A DNA stretch of 64,000 bases from the NCBI RefSeq assembly GCF_004361735.1, contig NZ_SNVV01000020.1, positions 1-64,000 on the forward strand. Reading direction: 5' to 3'. This DNA is from Azoarcus indigens (GTDB taxonomy: Bacteria; Pseudomonadota; Gammaproteobacteria; Burkholderiales; Rhodocyclaceae). The translations under genes were made by a program, and so were the position numbers. Position 1 is the stretch's first letter. Each line of letters starts with the position of its first letter. Under the pieces are notes generated by a model. It saw only the letters and a program-made list of their open reading frames with translations. It was not told the DNA's origin and ran no database searches. Shown here piece after piece: positions 1 to 9,494 of the stretch.

Positions 1-90
1 GCTCTGGTATTTCTTCAGCACGTCCGGCACCACCGGCAGGCGGCGTTCGCCTGCGAGCGTCTCCGACGCGACTCCTAGCAACAATGGCAT
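1..90 (-). CDS. pntA: NAD(P) transhydrogenase subunit alpha, N-terminal fragment (runs off the left edge)
   Basis: Thirty codons are visible, reading leftwards from an ATG whose complement is at 88-90. A GGAGG ribosome binding site lies about eight bases upstream of this ATG. The peptide begins MPLLLGVASETLAGERRLP and continues VVPDVLKKYQ. This matches the start of proton-translocating transhydrogenase alpha subunits (PntA/PntAA), where a G(I/V)xxET..GExRV.xxP pattern followed by a helix opens the alanine-dehydrogenase-like NAD-binding domain. The family couples hydride transfer between NADH and NADP+ to proton movement across the inner membrane. Identification rests on a short stretch, and another alanine dehydrogenase relative remains possible. 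Confidence 0.6.
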   Translation of the reverse strand, partial: MPLLLGVASETLAGERRLPVVPDVLKKYQS

Positions 91-412
91 CGAGGAGGCC
101 CTCCAAAACTCAATAAAAACAAGAAAGAGGTTTTACGAAATGGCTGGACAGAAGCCGATGTGCTCCTGCAGCAAATTCGAAGGGCCGGCCAAATTACCAT
201 CTTTGATCCGGGGCTTTCGGCTGTGTTTACCCTAATCCAGTCCAGGGCCTGAGCGGGGCAGGCGCCTTCTTCCCGGACGCCAGCGCGGGAAATCGCGGAA
301 GGGAAGATGCATGCCCCTGAGGGGGTGAAATGACACAGGCCGGCCCTGGGGAGGACCGGCCTGTGGGGGCGGGGCGGCAACAGACGCCCGTGGGCGCCTC
401 AGGAGGGCAGGA
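91..412. other. Intergenic region between nifA and the pntA-like start
   Basis: About 320 bases without a convincing gene. The 91-260 part is noticeably more AT-rich than the neighbours and probably carries the promoter of the leftward pntA-like gene. I found no -24/-12 (sigma-54) element on the minus strand here. The 3' side holds the nifA hairpin described separately. An open frame at 75-380 on the minus strand lacks a ribosome binding site and family resemblance, so it is not called. Confidence 0.5.
334..365 (-). terminator. Hairpin downstream of nifA, probable transcription terminator
   Basis: A perfect 10-bp inverted repeat, CACAGGCCGG at 334-343 and CCGGCCTGTG at 356-365, has a 12-base loop and sits 48 bases past the nifA stop codon. 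On the minus strand the stem is followed by TCATTTC, only a weak U-tract, so termination may be partial or Rho-assisted. Confidence 0.55.
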
Positions 413-1962
<1,550 letters not shown>

Positions 1963-1966
<4 letters not shown>

Positions 1967-3528
1967 CCGTGGGCCTCCATCTCGGACGCGGACAGGCTGC
2001 GGCTGGGCGGGAAACTGACCCGCAGGCGGCAGCCACCGGTGTGGTGGGGGTCGATCTCCAGCACACCACGGTGGCGGCTGACGATCTCCTGCGCCAGCGA
2101 CAGGCCAACGCCGCGGCCGGCCGCGCGCACCTGCTTGGTGGAGAAGAAGGGTTCGAACACCTTCAGCCGCAGCTCTTCCGGAATGCCGGGGCCGGTATCC
2201 ACCACCTCGACCTCGACCTGCCCGTCCTGCACCGAGGTGCCGAGGCTGATGGCGCGCTCGCTCCAGCCGCGCACGTTCATCGCCTCCACCGAGTTGGTCA
2301 CCAGTTGGCGGAACAGGGTGCGCAGTGCGGTGGGATCGCCCTGGATGGAGGGCAGCACATGCGCCGGGTGCCAGTCCACCGTGACGCCGGCCGACAGCAG
2401 GGCGTCGGTCTCCAGCATCAGCACATCGCGCAGCACCTCGTTGAGATTGACCGGGCCGGAGGGCGCCTCCGGTTCTGGCGGCATTGCCGCCTGCAAGGTC
2501 TCGATGGCGTGCTCGCCGGCGCGCTGGGCGTCGGACAGGGCACGCGCCAGCGGATCGCTGCCGCCGCTGCCGATGCGGCGGCGCTGCAGGTTGGCGGCGG
2601 CGGCAATCAGGTTCACCGGCCCCTGCAACTGGAAGATGGCGCCGGACAGCGCCTCCCGCAGGCTCTGGTTGAGTTCGCCCTCGGACAGCATGGCGCGCAT
2701 CGCGGCGAGGCGTAATGCCTCCTGCTGGCGCTTGGATGCACTGATGTCGTGCATCACCAGCAGCAGGTAGTCGGAGCAGCCACCGCCATAGAAGGCGTCC
2801 GGGCTGGTGTGGCGCTCTTCGAACCAGGACAGCGAACAGGAGTACCAGCGCGGCTCGCCGCCAACGCGGTCGAAGCGCAGTTCGTGGTTCAGCAGCGCGC
2901 GGCGGTGGGCGTAGGCGTGATCGAAAGCCTCGCCCAGGCTCTGGCGCAGCGCGTCCATCACCGCATGCGCGGGCTCGTCCACCTTCATCTCGGCAACGAT
3001 GCGTTTGTAGGCCGGGTTATCCAGCACCACATGGCCTTCCACGTCCAGCAGCGCTACCGCCACCGGCGCCACCGAGATCACCGACTCGATGAGCTGCTTG
3101 TGGTTGGTGAGTTGCTGCGACAGGCGGTGCTCCTCGGTGGCATCCCAGTGCATGCCGAGGTAGTTGAGGCGCAGGCCGTCTTCCTCCTCCGCGTCCGGCG
3201 TCTTCAGCGGTGTCACCGTCAATTCGGCGACGTAGGGCGTACCGTCGCGCCGGCGGTTGAGCAGCCGGCCCGTCCAGGAACCACCCGCCTTCAGCGCACC
3301 CCACAACTCCTGGTAGACCGCCTTCGGCGTGGACTTGTAAGACAGCAGGGACTGCCTCTGCCCGACGACTTCTTCGGCGGCATAGCCGGTAATCGCACAG
3401 AAGGCCGGATTCACATACAGGATCTTGGCGTTGGCGTCGGTGATCGAAATGGCGATCGCCGATTGCTCGACCGCGTAATGGAATACCGCGTCGGCGAAAA
3501 CGACCGGTATCTGGGCGGATGCGGACAT
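1963..3528 (-). CDS. nifL: NifL, redox- and nitrogen-sensing anti-activator of NifA
   Basis: 521 residues. The first PAS domain (about 15-140, with ITDANAKILYVNPAFCAITGY-type sequence) is the FAD-binding redox sensor in NifL proteins. A second PAS-like region covers about 145-265. The C-terminal half is kinase-like: an N box (LVTNSVEAM), a G1 box (DTGPGIP) and a G2 box (GRGVGLSLA). At the expected H-box position I read GAIFQLQGPVN, without a clear phospho-accepting His. This fits NifL acting by ADP-sensitive protein contact, not phosphotransfer. In diazotrophs it inhibits NifA when oxygen or fixed nitrogen is present. It is first in a nifLA operon and has its own -24/-12 promoter about 35-50 bases upstream. 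Confidence 0.93.
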
Positions 3529-3561
3529 GATGATCTCGTGCTATGCGGGCACCCATACCCT

Positions 3562-3577
3562 AGCAAGCGTTGTGCCA
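3562..3577 (-). promoter_or_regulatory. Sigma-54 (-24/-12) promoter of nifLA
   Basis: Read on the minus strand the site is TGGCACAACGCTTGCT. It matches the TGGCACG-N4-TTGCW consensus at all but one defined position, with exact GG-N10-GC spacing. Transcription would start near 3552, leaving a leader of about 24 bases before the nifL ATG. This implies nifLA is activated by an enhancer-binding protein (NtrC or NifA) together with RpoN. Confidence 0.8.
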
Positions 3578-3590
3578 AACACGACAATCG

Positions 3591-3611
3591 GGCGCACCTT
3601 CCCGGTGCGCC
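3591..3611. promoter_or_regulatory. NtrC-like binding dyad in the nifL-rnfA gap
   Basis: GGCGCACC at 3591-3598 and GGTGCGCC at 3604-3611 form a perfect 8-bp dyad around a 5-base centre. The core GCACC-N5-GGTGC equals the NtrC consensus TGCACC-N5-GGTGCA apart from the outermost bases. It lies only 14 bases upstream of the nifL -24 element, closer than usual for an enhancer, so it could be a low-affinity or coincidental palindrome. Confidence 0.5.
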
Positions 3612-3702
3612 GTCGCATCCCCGCCATCGGGCCGGCCCCCTCACCCGGGTTCTCCGCTCGACCTCATGTAAACAGGGTGTAAACGCTCGCAGGCTCGACA
3701 TT

Positions 3703-3718
3703 TGTCGGCATTGCGACA
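3703..3718. promoter_or_regulatory. NifA upstream activator sequence (UAS)
   Basis: TGT at 3703-3705 and ACA at 3716-3718 are separated by exactly ten bases. The flanks extend this to a perfect dyad, TTGTCG-N6-CGACAA (3702-3719). It sits about 100 bases from the rnfA -24 element and about 135 bases from the nifL -24 element, a suitable enhancer distance for either divergent promoter. Confidence 0.75.
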
Positions 3719-3812
3719 ATTCCGGAAAGGCTGAAGCACTCGACACAGCCGAACACCCGCGTCGCGCCGCAACAATACTTTCCAATCAGCAGCTTGCAGC
3801 GCTTCCGGGGCG

Positions 3813-3828
3813 TGGCATGCGTTCTGCA
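3813..3828 (+). promoter_or_regulatory. Sigma-54 (-24/-12) promoter of the rnf operon
   Basis: TGGCATGCGTTCTGCA matches TGGCACG-N4-TTGCW with two mismatches and has correct GG-N10-GC spacing (GG at 3814-3815, GC at 3826-3827). It lies 43 bases upstream of the rnfA ATG. With the NifA UAS upstream it makes rnf a predicted NifA/RpoN target. Confidence 0.78.
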
Positions 3829-3871
3829 ATGAGCGATTCCAATAGCCGGAAACGGCACTGGAGATACCGAA

Positions 3872-4453
3872 ATGAGCGAGTGGTTGATGCTGTTGCTGGG
3901 GACCGCCCTGGTCAACAACGTGGTGCTGGTGAAATTCCTCGGGCTCTGTCCCTTCATGGGCGTCTCCAAGAAGGTGGACAGTGCCATCGGCATGGGCCTG
4001 GCCACCACCTTCGTGCTGACGCTGGCCTGTGCGCTCACCTGGCTGCTGGAGCACTTGCTGCTGGTGCCCTACGACTTCGGCTACCTGCGCATCCTCGCCT
4101 TCATTCTGGTGATCGCTGCCACCGTGCAGTTCGTGGAAATGGTGATAAAGAAAAGCGCACCCGACCTCTACAAGGTGCTGGGCATCTACCTGCCGCTGAT
4201 CACCACCAACTGCGCTGTGTTGGGCATTGCGCTGCTCAACGCCGGCGAAGGGGCCGGCTTCGTGCGCAGCGTGCTCTACGGCTTCGGCTCCGCGCTCGGC
4301 TTCACCATGGTGATGATCCTCTTCGCCGGCCTGCGCGAGCGCCTGGCACTCACCCGCGTGCCCGCCAGCTTTGCCGGCGCGCCCATCAGCTTCGTCACCG
4401 CCGGTCTGTTGTCGCTCGCCTTCATGGGTTTCGCCGGCCTGACCAATCACTGA
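3872..4453 (+). CDS. rnfA: RnfA, membrane subunit of the Rnf electron-transport complex
   Basis: 193 residues with about six transmembrane helices, the standard RnfA size. It carries the family sequences [18 protein letters not shown] near the N-terminus and the repeated [13 protein letters not shown] in the middle. RnfA and RnfE are paralogous, oppositely oriented inner-membrane subunits that hold an Fe-S centre and conduct electrons across the membrane. In diazotrophs Rnf uses ion-motive force to drive NADH-dependent reduction of ferredoxin or flavodoxin for nitrogenase. It is the first gene of rnfABCDGEH and lies directly behind a sigma-54 promoter and NifA site. Confidence 0.95.
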   Translation: MSEWLMLLLGTALVNNVVLVKFLGLCPFMGVSKKVDSAIGMGLATTFVLTLACALTWLLEHLLLVPYDFGYLRILAFILVIAATVQFVEMVIKKSAPDLYKVLGIYLPLITTNCAVLGIALLNAGEGAGFVRSVLYGFGSALGFTMVMILFAGLRERLALTRVPASFAGAPISFVTAGLLSLAFMGFAGLTNH

Positions 4454-4475
4454 CCCGACAGGAAAGGAGAACCCC

Positions 4476-5003
4476 ATGTTGATCGCGGTCACCAGCGTCG
4501 CCCTGATCGGGGCCTTCTGCGGCGTTGCCCTCGGCGTGGCCGCACGGCGCTTCTATGTCGAACCCGACAGCGTCGTCGCCGAGATCGAGGCCATGATGCC
4601 CGGCTCGCAATGCGGCCAGTGCGGCTTCCCCGGCTGCTCCGGCGCGGCCAACGCCATCGCCGCCGGCGAGGCGCCAGTCACCTGCTGCCCGCCGGGCGGC
4701 AAGGCCCTGGCCGAAGCGCTGGCAGCGAAGCTGGGCATCAGCATCGACACCTCCAGCATGGCGGAGAGCCTGCCGACCATCGCCGGCGTGCAGGAGGAGA
4801 TCTGCATCGGCTGTACCAAGTGCTACAAGTCCTGCCCCACCGACGCCATCCTCGGCGCGGTCAAACAGGTTCATTCGGTCATCCGCGATGCCTGCACCGG
4901 CTGCGCCAAATGCGAGGGCGTCTGCCCCACCGGCGCCATCAGCCTGGCTCCCGTGCCCGTCACCCTGCAGAGCTGGGTCTGGCCCAAGCCCGCAACCGCC
5001 TGA
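4476..5003 (+). CDS. rnfB: RnfB, Fe-S electron-entry subunit of Rnf
   Basis: 175 residues. One N-terminal membrane anchor (about 1-25) precedes an Fe-S domain with the cluster CGQCGFPGC and downstream cysteines. A two-[4Fe-4S] ferredoxin domain follows, with [12 protein letters not shown] and [12 protein letters not shown] (about 105-150). RnfB exchanges electrons with soluble ferredoxin or flavodoxin. A ribosome binding site (AGGAGA) precedes the ATG; it follows rnfA by 22 bases. Confidence 0.95.
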   Translation: MLIAVTSVALIGAFCGVALGVAARRFYVEPDSVVAEIEAMMPGSQCGQCGFPGCSGAANAIAAGEAPVTCCPPGGKALAEALAAKLGISIDTSSMAESLPTIAGVQEEICIGCTKCYKSCPTDAILGAVKQVHSVIRDACTGCAKCEGVCPTGAISLAPVPVTLQSWVWPKPATA

Positions 5004-5015
5004 GGAACTCACATC

Positions 5016-6572
5016 ATGGGCTCGCCTGACCAGATCCCCCTGTCCGCCGCCTCCCGCCTGGGCCGCCTGCTGCGGCGCTGGGGCGTGCATCCCGACGGCC
5101 GCAAGCATCCGGCCGCCGGCACCGAGATCGCCGTGCTGCCGCTGCCGCCGCGGCTCACCTTGCCGCTGATGCAGCACATCGGCGCGCCGGCGCGGCCCAT
5201 CGTCGCCGCTGGCGACCGCGTGCTGCGCGGCCAGATGATCGCCGAAGCCGCCGGCCCCATCTCGGCGCCCATCCATGCGCCGACCTCCGGCACCATCGCT
5301 GGCATCGCCGAAGTGCCGGTGCCTCATCCCTCCGGCCTCACCGGGCCGGCCATCCTGCTGGACGTGGACGGCAAGGACGAGGCGCTGGAAACCGAGGGCG
5401 CCGACCCATGGACGCTGGAGCCGGCCGAGATCGCCCGCCGCGTGTCCGCGGCCGGCATCGTCGGCATGGGCGGCGCCACCTTCCCCTCCGCCGTCAAGCT
5501 CGCGCTCGGGCAGAAGAAGCCCATCCCCACGCTGATCCTGAATGGCGGCGAATGCGAGCCCTACCTGTCCTGCGACGACCGCCTGATGCGCGAGCGGGCC
5601 GCGGAGGTGATCGACGGCGCCCGCATCATCCTGCGCGCCATCGGCGGGGAGCGCGTGCTGATCGGCGTGGAGAACAACAAACCCGAAGCGATAGACGCCC
5701 TTGCGGCCGCCGCGGCAAGCCATGCAGAGGTGCAGGTGGTGGCCGTTCCCAGCCGCTATCCGATGGGCTCCGAGAAGCAGCTCATCAACTGGCTGACGGG
5801 CCAGGAGGTGCCGGCGGACGGCCGCGCGGCGGATATCGGCGTGGTGGTGCACAACGTCGGCACCGCGGCGGCCATCCATCGCGCCCTGCGCTTCGGCGAG
5901 CCGCTCACCCGCCGCATCGTCACCGTTTCCGGCGGCGCCATCCGCACGCCGCGCAACCTGGAGGTGCGCATCGGCACGCCGCTGTCGGCGCTGGTGGACT
6001 TCTGCGGCGGCACCACCGGCGAGGTCGCCCGCTGGGTCATGGGCGGCCCGATGATGGGCCTGTCCGTCAGCAACCTGGCGGTGCCCATCATCAAGGGCAG
6101 CGGCGGCTTGCTGGCGCTGCGCGAGGAAGAGACCGCCGACGGCGCCGACGCGGGCCCCTGCATACGCTGCGCCTCCTGCGTCGGCGCCTGCCCCATCGGC
6201 CTGATGCCGCTGGACATGGCGGCGCTGATCCGCTCCGGCGACCTCAAGGCCTCGGTGGACATCGGCCTCAAGGACTGCATCGCCTGTGGCACCTGTTCCT
6301 ATGTGTGCCCCTCCCACATTCCGCTGGTGCACTACTTCAACTACGCCAAGGGCGAACTGGCCAGCCAGGACAAAGGCAAGCTGCGCCAGGACGCGATCAA
6401 GCAGCTCGCCGAGGAGCGCAGCGCACGCATGGAGCGCGAGGCGCGCGAGAAGGCCGAGGCCGCCGCCGCCCGCAAGGCCGAGCGCGAACGCGCCAAGGCC
6501 GAAGCCGCAGCCAAGGCGGCCGCCAAGAAGGCTGCGCAGGAAGCCGCCAAGCAAGAGGAAAGCACCACATGA
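5016..6572 (+). CDS. rnfC: RnfC, NADH-binding peripheral subunit of Rnf
   Basis: 518 residues. The N-terminal Rossmann-like flavin/NAD region resembles the 51-kDa subunit of complex I (GMGGATFPSAVKL and NGGECEPYLSCDDRLM). A soluble-ligand-binding region is followed by two [4Fe-4S] motifs, CIRCASCVGACP and CIACGTCSYVCP (about residues 380-435). The last 70 or so residues are a charged Ala/Lys/Glu/Arg-rich helix, a tail also known from proteobacterial RnfC proteins. It receives electrons from NADH. The stop codon overlaps the rnfD start (ATGA at 6569-6572). Confidence 0.95.
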   Translation: MGSPDQIPLSAASRLGRLLRRWGVHPDGRKHPAAGTEIAVLPLPPRLTLPLMQHIGAPARPIVAAGDRVLRGQMIAEAAGPISAPIHAPTSGTIAGIAEVPVPHPSGLTGPAILLDVDGKDEALETEGADPWTLEPAEIARRVSAAGIVGMGGATFPSAVKLALGQKKPIPTLILNGGECEPYLSCDDRLMRERAAEVIDGARIILRAIGGERVLIGVENNKPEAIDALAAAAASHAEVQVVAVPSRYPMGSEKQLINWLTGQEVPADGRAADIGVVVHNVGTAAAIHRALRFGEPLTRRIVTVSGGAIRTPRNLEVRIGTPLSALVDFCGGTTGEVARWVMGGPMMGLSVSNLAVPIIKGSGGLLALREEETADGADAGPCIRCASCVGACPIGLMPLDMAALIRSGDLKASVDIGLKDCIACGTCSYVCPSHIPLVHYFNYAKGELASQDKGKLRQDAIKQLAEERSARMEREAREKAEAAAARKAERERAKAEAAAKAAAKKAAQEAAKQEESTT

Positions 6573-7642
6573 ACACCGTACTCTCGTCTCCCCATGCCAT
6601 CGGCGCCCGCTCCGTCGGCAACGTGATGGGGCTGGTCCTGATCGCGCTGGTGCCGGCCACGCTGGCTGGCTTCTGGCGCTTCGGCTGGCCCTCGGTCTAC
6701 CTGTGGCTGGTCACCATCCTGGCCTGTGTGGCCACCGAAGTGCTGTGCGTGCGGCTGCGCGGCCTCTCCGCCGGGAAGGCGGTGTTCGACGGCTCCGCCG
6801 TGCTCACCGGCTGGCTGCTGGCGATGTCGCTGCCGCCTTGGGCGCCGTGGTGGATAGGCGTGGTCGGCGGGGTGTTCGCGGTCGCCATCACCAAGCACCT
6901 GTTCGGCGGCCTGGGCCAGAACCTGTTCAACCCGGCCATGGCTGCGCGGGTGATGCTGCTGATCTCCTTTCCGGTGGAGATGACGCAGTGGCTGCTGCCC
7001 ACGCCGGATGCGCTGCCCGGCGCACTGGACGCCCTCGCCATCACCTTCGGCGCCGGCGCGCCCGACGCCATGAGCAGCGCCTCCCTGCTCGGCCACATCA
7101 AGGCCGAAGCCACCAAGGGTGTGCTGCTGGACCAGTCCCTGCCCGGCCATTACTCCGCCACCGCCTTCGGCATGGGCGAACGCCAGGGCAGCCTGGGCGA
7201 AACCAGCGCGCTGCTGCTGCTCGCCGGCGGCATTTTCCTGGTGATCAAGGGCGTGATCGGGCTGCGCATTCCGCTGGCCTTCCTCGCCGGCGTCGTCGTG
7301 CCGGCAGCGATCGCCAGCGCGGTGGCGCCGGATCACTACCTGGGCCCGGTCGCCCACCTGCTGTCCGGCGGCGTGATGCTGGCCGCCTTCTTCATCGCCA
7401 CCGACTATGTGACCTCGGCCAGCACGCCGCTGGGCCAGTGGATCTTCGGCCTGGGCTGCGGCCTGCTGACCTGGATCATCCGTACCTGGGGCGCATACCC
7501 GGAAGGCATCGCCTTCGCCATCATGCTGATGAATGCCACCGCGCCGCTGATCGACCAATACACCCGGCCGCGCATCTTCGGCCGCAAGCGTGACGGTCGC
7601 TCCCTGAACCCCGCCGAAACCGTCAAGGCCCGCGCCCGATGA
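6569..7642 (+). CDS. rnfD: RnfD, flavinylated membrane subunit of Rnf
   Basis: 357 residues, multi-pass, homologous to NqrB/RnfD. Landmarks are KHLFGGLGQNLFNPA (about 109-123) and a periplasmic loop with D166-A-M-S-S-A-S172, which fits the ApbE flavinylation pattern Dxx[S/T][G/S]A[S/T]. The FMN acceptor would be Ser172, not the commoner Thr. I chose the ATG overlapping the rnfC stop because upstream starts in this frame would lie deep inside rnfC. It couples electron transfer to ion translocation. Its stop overlaps rnfG by four bases. Confidence 0.93.
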   Translation: MNTVLSSPHAIGARSVGNVMGLVLIALVPATLAGFWRFGWPSVYLWLVTILACVATEVLCVRLRGLSAGKAVFDGSAVLTGWLLAMSLPPWAPWWIGVVGGVFAVAITKHLFGGLGQNLFNPAMAARVMLLISFPVEMTQWLLPTPDALPGALDALAITFGAGAPDAMSSASLLGHIKAEATKGVLLDQSLPGHYSATAFGMGERQGSLGETSALLLLAGGIFLVIKGVIGLRIPLAFLAGVVVPAAIASAVAPDHYLGPVAHLLSGGVMLAAFFIATDYVTSASTPLGQWIFGLGCGLLTWIIRTWGAYPEGIAFAIMLMNATAPLIDQYTRPRIFGRKRDGRSLNPAETVKARAR

Positions 7643-8277
7643 ATATCGCCAAACAATTCGACACGCTCTGGTATCAGGGCGCTTCGCTCGCCTTCGTGGC
7701 GACGGTCACCGGTGCGGCCCTGGCCATCGCCTCCCAGGCAACCGGCCCGCGCATCGCCGAAGCCCAGGCCCGCAAGACCCAGGCCGCGCTGGCGGAGGTG
7801 CTGCCCAGGAACAGTTTCGACAACGACCTGATGGCGGACACGGTTGCCGTGAAGGACACCAACGGACGCACGGTCACCGTGTACCGCGCCCGCAAGGCCG
7901 GCGTGGTGACGGGCGTGGTGTTTGGCATGGAGAACAAGGGTTACTCCGGCACCATCAAGCTGGTGATGGGCGTGGACCGCGGCGGCCGCCTCACCGGCGT
8001 GCGCGTCACCGGCCACACCGAAACCCCCGGCCTGGGCGACAAGATCGAGATCGTCAAGACTCCCTGGGTGTTGTCCTTCAACGGCCGCTCGCTGGACAAC
8101 CCGGCCCCCGCCCAATGGGCGGTGAAGAAGGACGGCGGCATCTTCGACCAGTTCGCCGGCGCCACCATCACCCCGCGCGCGGTGGTGAACGCGGTGAAGC
8201 GCGGCCTCGACCTCTACGCCGCGCAGCAGGCCACCATGCTGGGCGAGCCTGCCGCCTCCGCCGCCCCCCAATCCTGA
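7639..8277 (+). CDS. rnfG: RnfG, covalently flavinylated subunit of Rnf
   Basis: 212 residues. An N-terminal transmembrane anchor (about 14-32) is followed by a periplasmic FMN-binding domain. The region GHTETPGLGDKIE (about 125-137) is typical of RnfG/NqrC. The attachment motif reads D170-Q-F-A-G-A-T176, with Thr176 as the predicted phosphodiester-linked FMN acceptor; the usual Ser/Thr at position 173 is Ala here. An ApbE flavin transferase would be required, and none is encoded in this window. The start overlaps rnfD by ATGA. Confidence 0.93.
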   Translation: MNIAKQFDTLWYQGASLAFVATVTGAALAIASQATGPRIAEAQARKTQAALAEVLPRNSFDNDLMADTVAVKDTNGRTVTVYRARKAGVVTGVVFGMENKGYSGTIKLVMGVDRGGRLTGVRVTGHTETPGLGDKIEIVKTPWVLSFNGRSLDNPAPAQWAVKKDGGIFDQFAGATITPRAVVNAVKRGLDLYAAQQATMLGEPAASAAPQS

Positions 8278-8297
8278 GCCAGTCCGAGGTATCCACC

Positions 8298-9044
8298 ATG
8301 AGCGAAGCCTGCGCCTCCGCCGCCGCCGACAGCGTGCCGGCCAAACCCACGCCGCCCGCCGGCCCCAACTATGGGGCGCTGATGAAGGACGGGCTGTGGT
8401 CCAACAACCCGGTGCTGGCGCAGATGATAGGCTTGTGCCCGACGCTGGCCGTTACCGGCAACGCCACCAACGGCCTGGGCATGGGCCTGGCGACCACCGC
8501 CGTGCTGGTGCTGTCCAACATGCTGATCGCCTCCATCCGCAACCTGGTCAGCCCCAACGTCCGCATCCCGGTCTTCGTCGCCCTGATCGCCAGCTTGGTC
8601 ACGCTGATCGACATGAGCATGAACGCCTGGATGTACGAGCTCTACCAGGTGCTGGGCCTGTTCATCGCGCTGATCGTGGTGAACTGCGCCATCCTCGGTC
8701 GCGCCGAGGCCTTCGCCTGCAAGAATCCGGTGACCGCCGGCGCAGTCGATGGCTTTGCCATGGGTCTGGGCTTCACCCTGACGCTGGTGGTGCTCGGCGG
8801 CATCCGCGAAATCCTCGGCAGCGGCACCCTGTTCGCCGGCGCCAGCCAGATGTTCGGCCCGGCCTTCCATGTCCTGGAGGTCACGCTGATCCACGACTAC
8901 AAGGGCTTCCTGATGATGATCCTGCCGCCGGGCGCCTTCTTCGTCATCGCCTTCCTGATCGCCGGCCACCGGGTGATCGAGCAACGCGCCGCCAAGCGGG
9001 CCGCCGCCGCGCAGGCGCCGCTGCCCGACGGCGCCCACGCCTGA
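8298..9044 (+). CDS. rnfE: RnfE, membrane subunit of Rnf
   Basis: 248 residues with about six membrane helices, paralogous to RnfA (NNPVLAQMIGLCPTLAVTGNA near the N-terminus and VVNCAILGRAEAFA in the middle). The chosen ATG lies seven bases after GAGG and gives a 25-residue Ala/Pro-rich N-terminal tail before the conserved region. The frame is open further upstream but would overlap rnfG. With RnfA it forms the membrane-embedded Fe-S conduit. Confidence 0.93.
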   Translation: MSEACASAAADSVPAKPTPPAGPNYGALMKDGLWSNNPVLAQMIGLCPTLAVTGNATNGLGMGLATTAVLVLSNMLIASIRNLVSPNVRIPVFVALIASLVTLIDMSMNAWMYELYQVLGLFIALIVVNCAILGRAEAFACKNPVTAGAVDGFAMGLGFTLTLVVLGGIREILGSGTLFAGASQMFGPAFHVLEVTLIHDYKGFLMMILPPGAFFVIAFLIAGHRVIEQRAAKRAAAAQAPLPDGAHA

Positions 9045-9054
9045 GGAGAAGCAG

Positions 9055-9348
9055 ATGAGCACCATGCGTGTAGGCGTGGCTTACGCCGATGTCGCCCAGA
9101 CCGTCTGGCTGCGGATAGACGTGCCGGAGAATGCCACCCTCAAAGAGGCGATCGAGCTCTCCGGCATCCTGCAGACCTTCCCCCAGATCGACCTGGAGAA
9201 CCAGAAGGTCGGCATCTTCGGCAAGGTCAGCAAGCTGGATTCGCCCCTGCGCCCCGGCGACCGGGTCGAGATCTACCGCCCCATCACCTGCGATCCGACC
9301 AAGGTGCCGCGCCGCGGCGGCGCCGAGGACGACGAAGACGAGGATTGA
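9055..9348 (+). CDS. rnfH: RnfH family protein
   Basis: 97 residues, with a ubiquitin-like beta-grasp fold predicted for the family (VGVAYADVAQTVWLRIDVP at the start, VGIFGKVSKLDSPLRPGDRVEIYRPI in the middle). The C-terminus ends in a run of Asp/Glu. RnfH is the last gene of nif-linked rnf operons such as A. vinelandii rnf1 and is thought to help the complex mature or function; its biochemical role is not settled. It starts ten bases after rnfE with a GGAG site. Confidence 0.9.
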   Translation: MSTMRVGVAYADVAQTVWLRIDVPENATLKEAIELSGILQTFPQIDLENQKVGIFGKVSKLDSPLRPGDRVEIYRPITCDPTKVPRRGGAEDDEDED

Positions 9349-9355
9349 TCCCACC

Positions 9356-9389
9356 GCGCCGGCGGGGCACGCCCATGCCCCGCCGGCGC
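9356..9389 (+). terminator. Strong hairpin at the end of the rnf operon
   Basis: A perfect 13-bp GC-only stem, GCGCCGGCGGGGC at 9356-9368 and GCCCCGCCGGCGC at 9377-9389, has an 8-base loop and starts seven bases after the rnfH stop. There is no U-tract, so this may be an mRNA 3'-end stabiliser or a Rho-assisted end. It suggests the following antiporter gene is not simply the eighth rnf gene. Confidence 0.6.
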
Positions 9390-9494
9390 CGCACCGCAAC
9401 CGCGGCTGCCGTGCGCTTCCGGCCGCCAGCTCGATCGCGCTTTCCCCCGTGCGCTGCCAGGGCAGCGCCCCTCCCACTCGCTGACCCTCACGGC

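Noticed and set aside
75-380. A 101-codon minus-strand frame between nifA and the pntA-like start
   Set aside because: It covers the nifA terminator hairpin and overlaps the pntA-like start codon, with no binding site and no domain.
3540-3556. An alternative GG-N10-GC sequence on the minus strand closer to nifL
   Set aside because: Beyond the GG and GC it does not match the -24/-12 consensus, and a near-perfect element lies at 3562-3577.
3571-3586. A second TGT-N10-ACA match in the nifL-rnfA gap
   Set aside because: It overlaps the nifL -24 element, where an activator would block polymerase. Likely coincidence; the clean dyad at 3703-3718 is preferred.
4422-6554. A 710-codon minus-strand open frame opposite rnfB and rnfC
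   Set aside because: It is a shadow of rnfB/rnfC, Gly/Ala/His-rich with no ribosome binding site.
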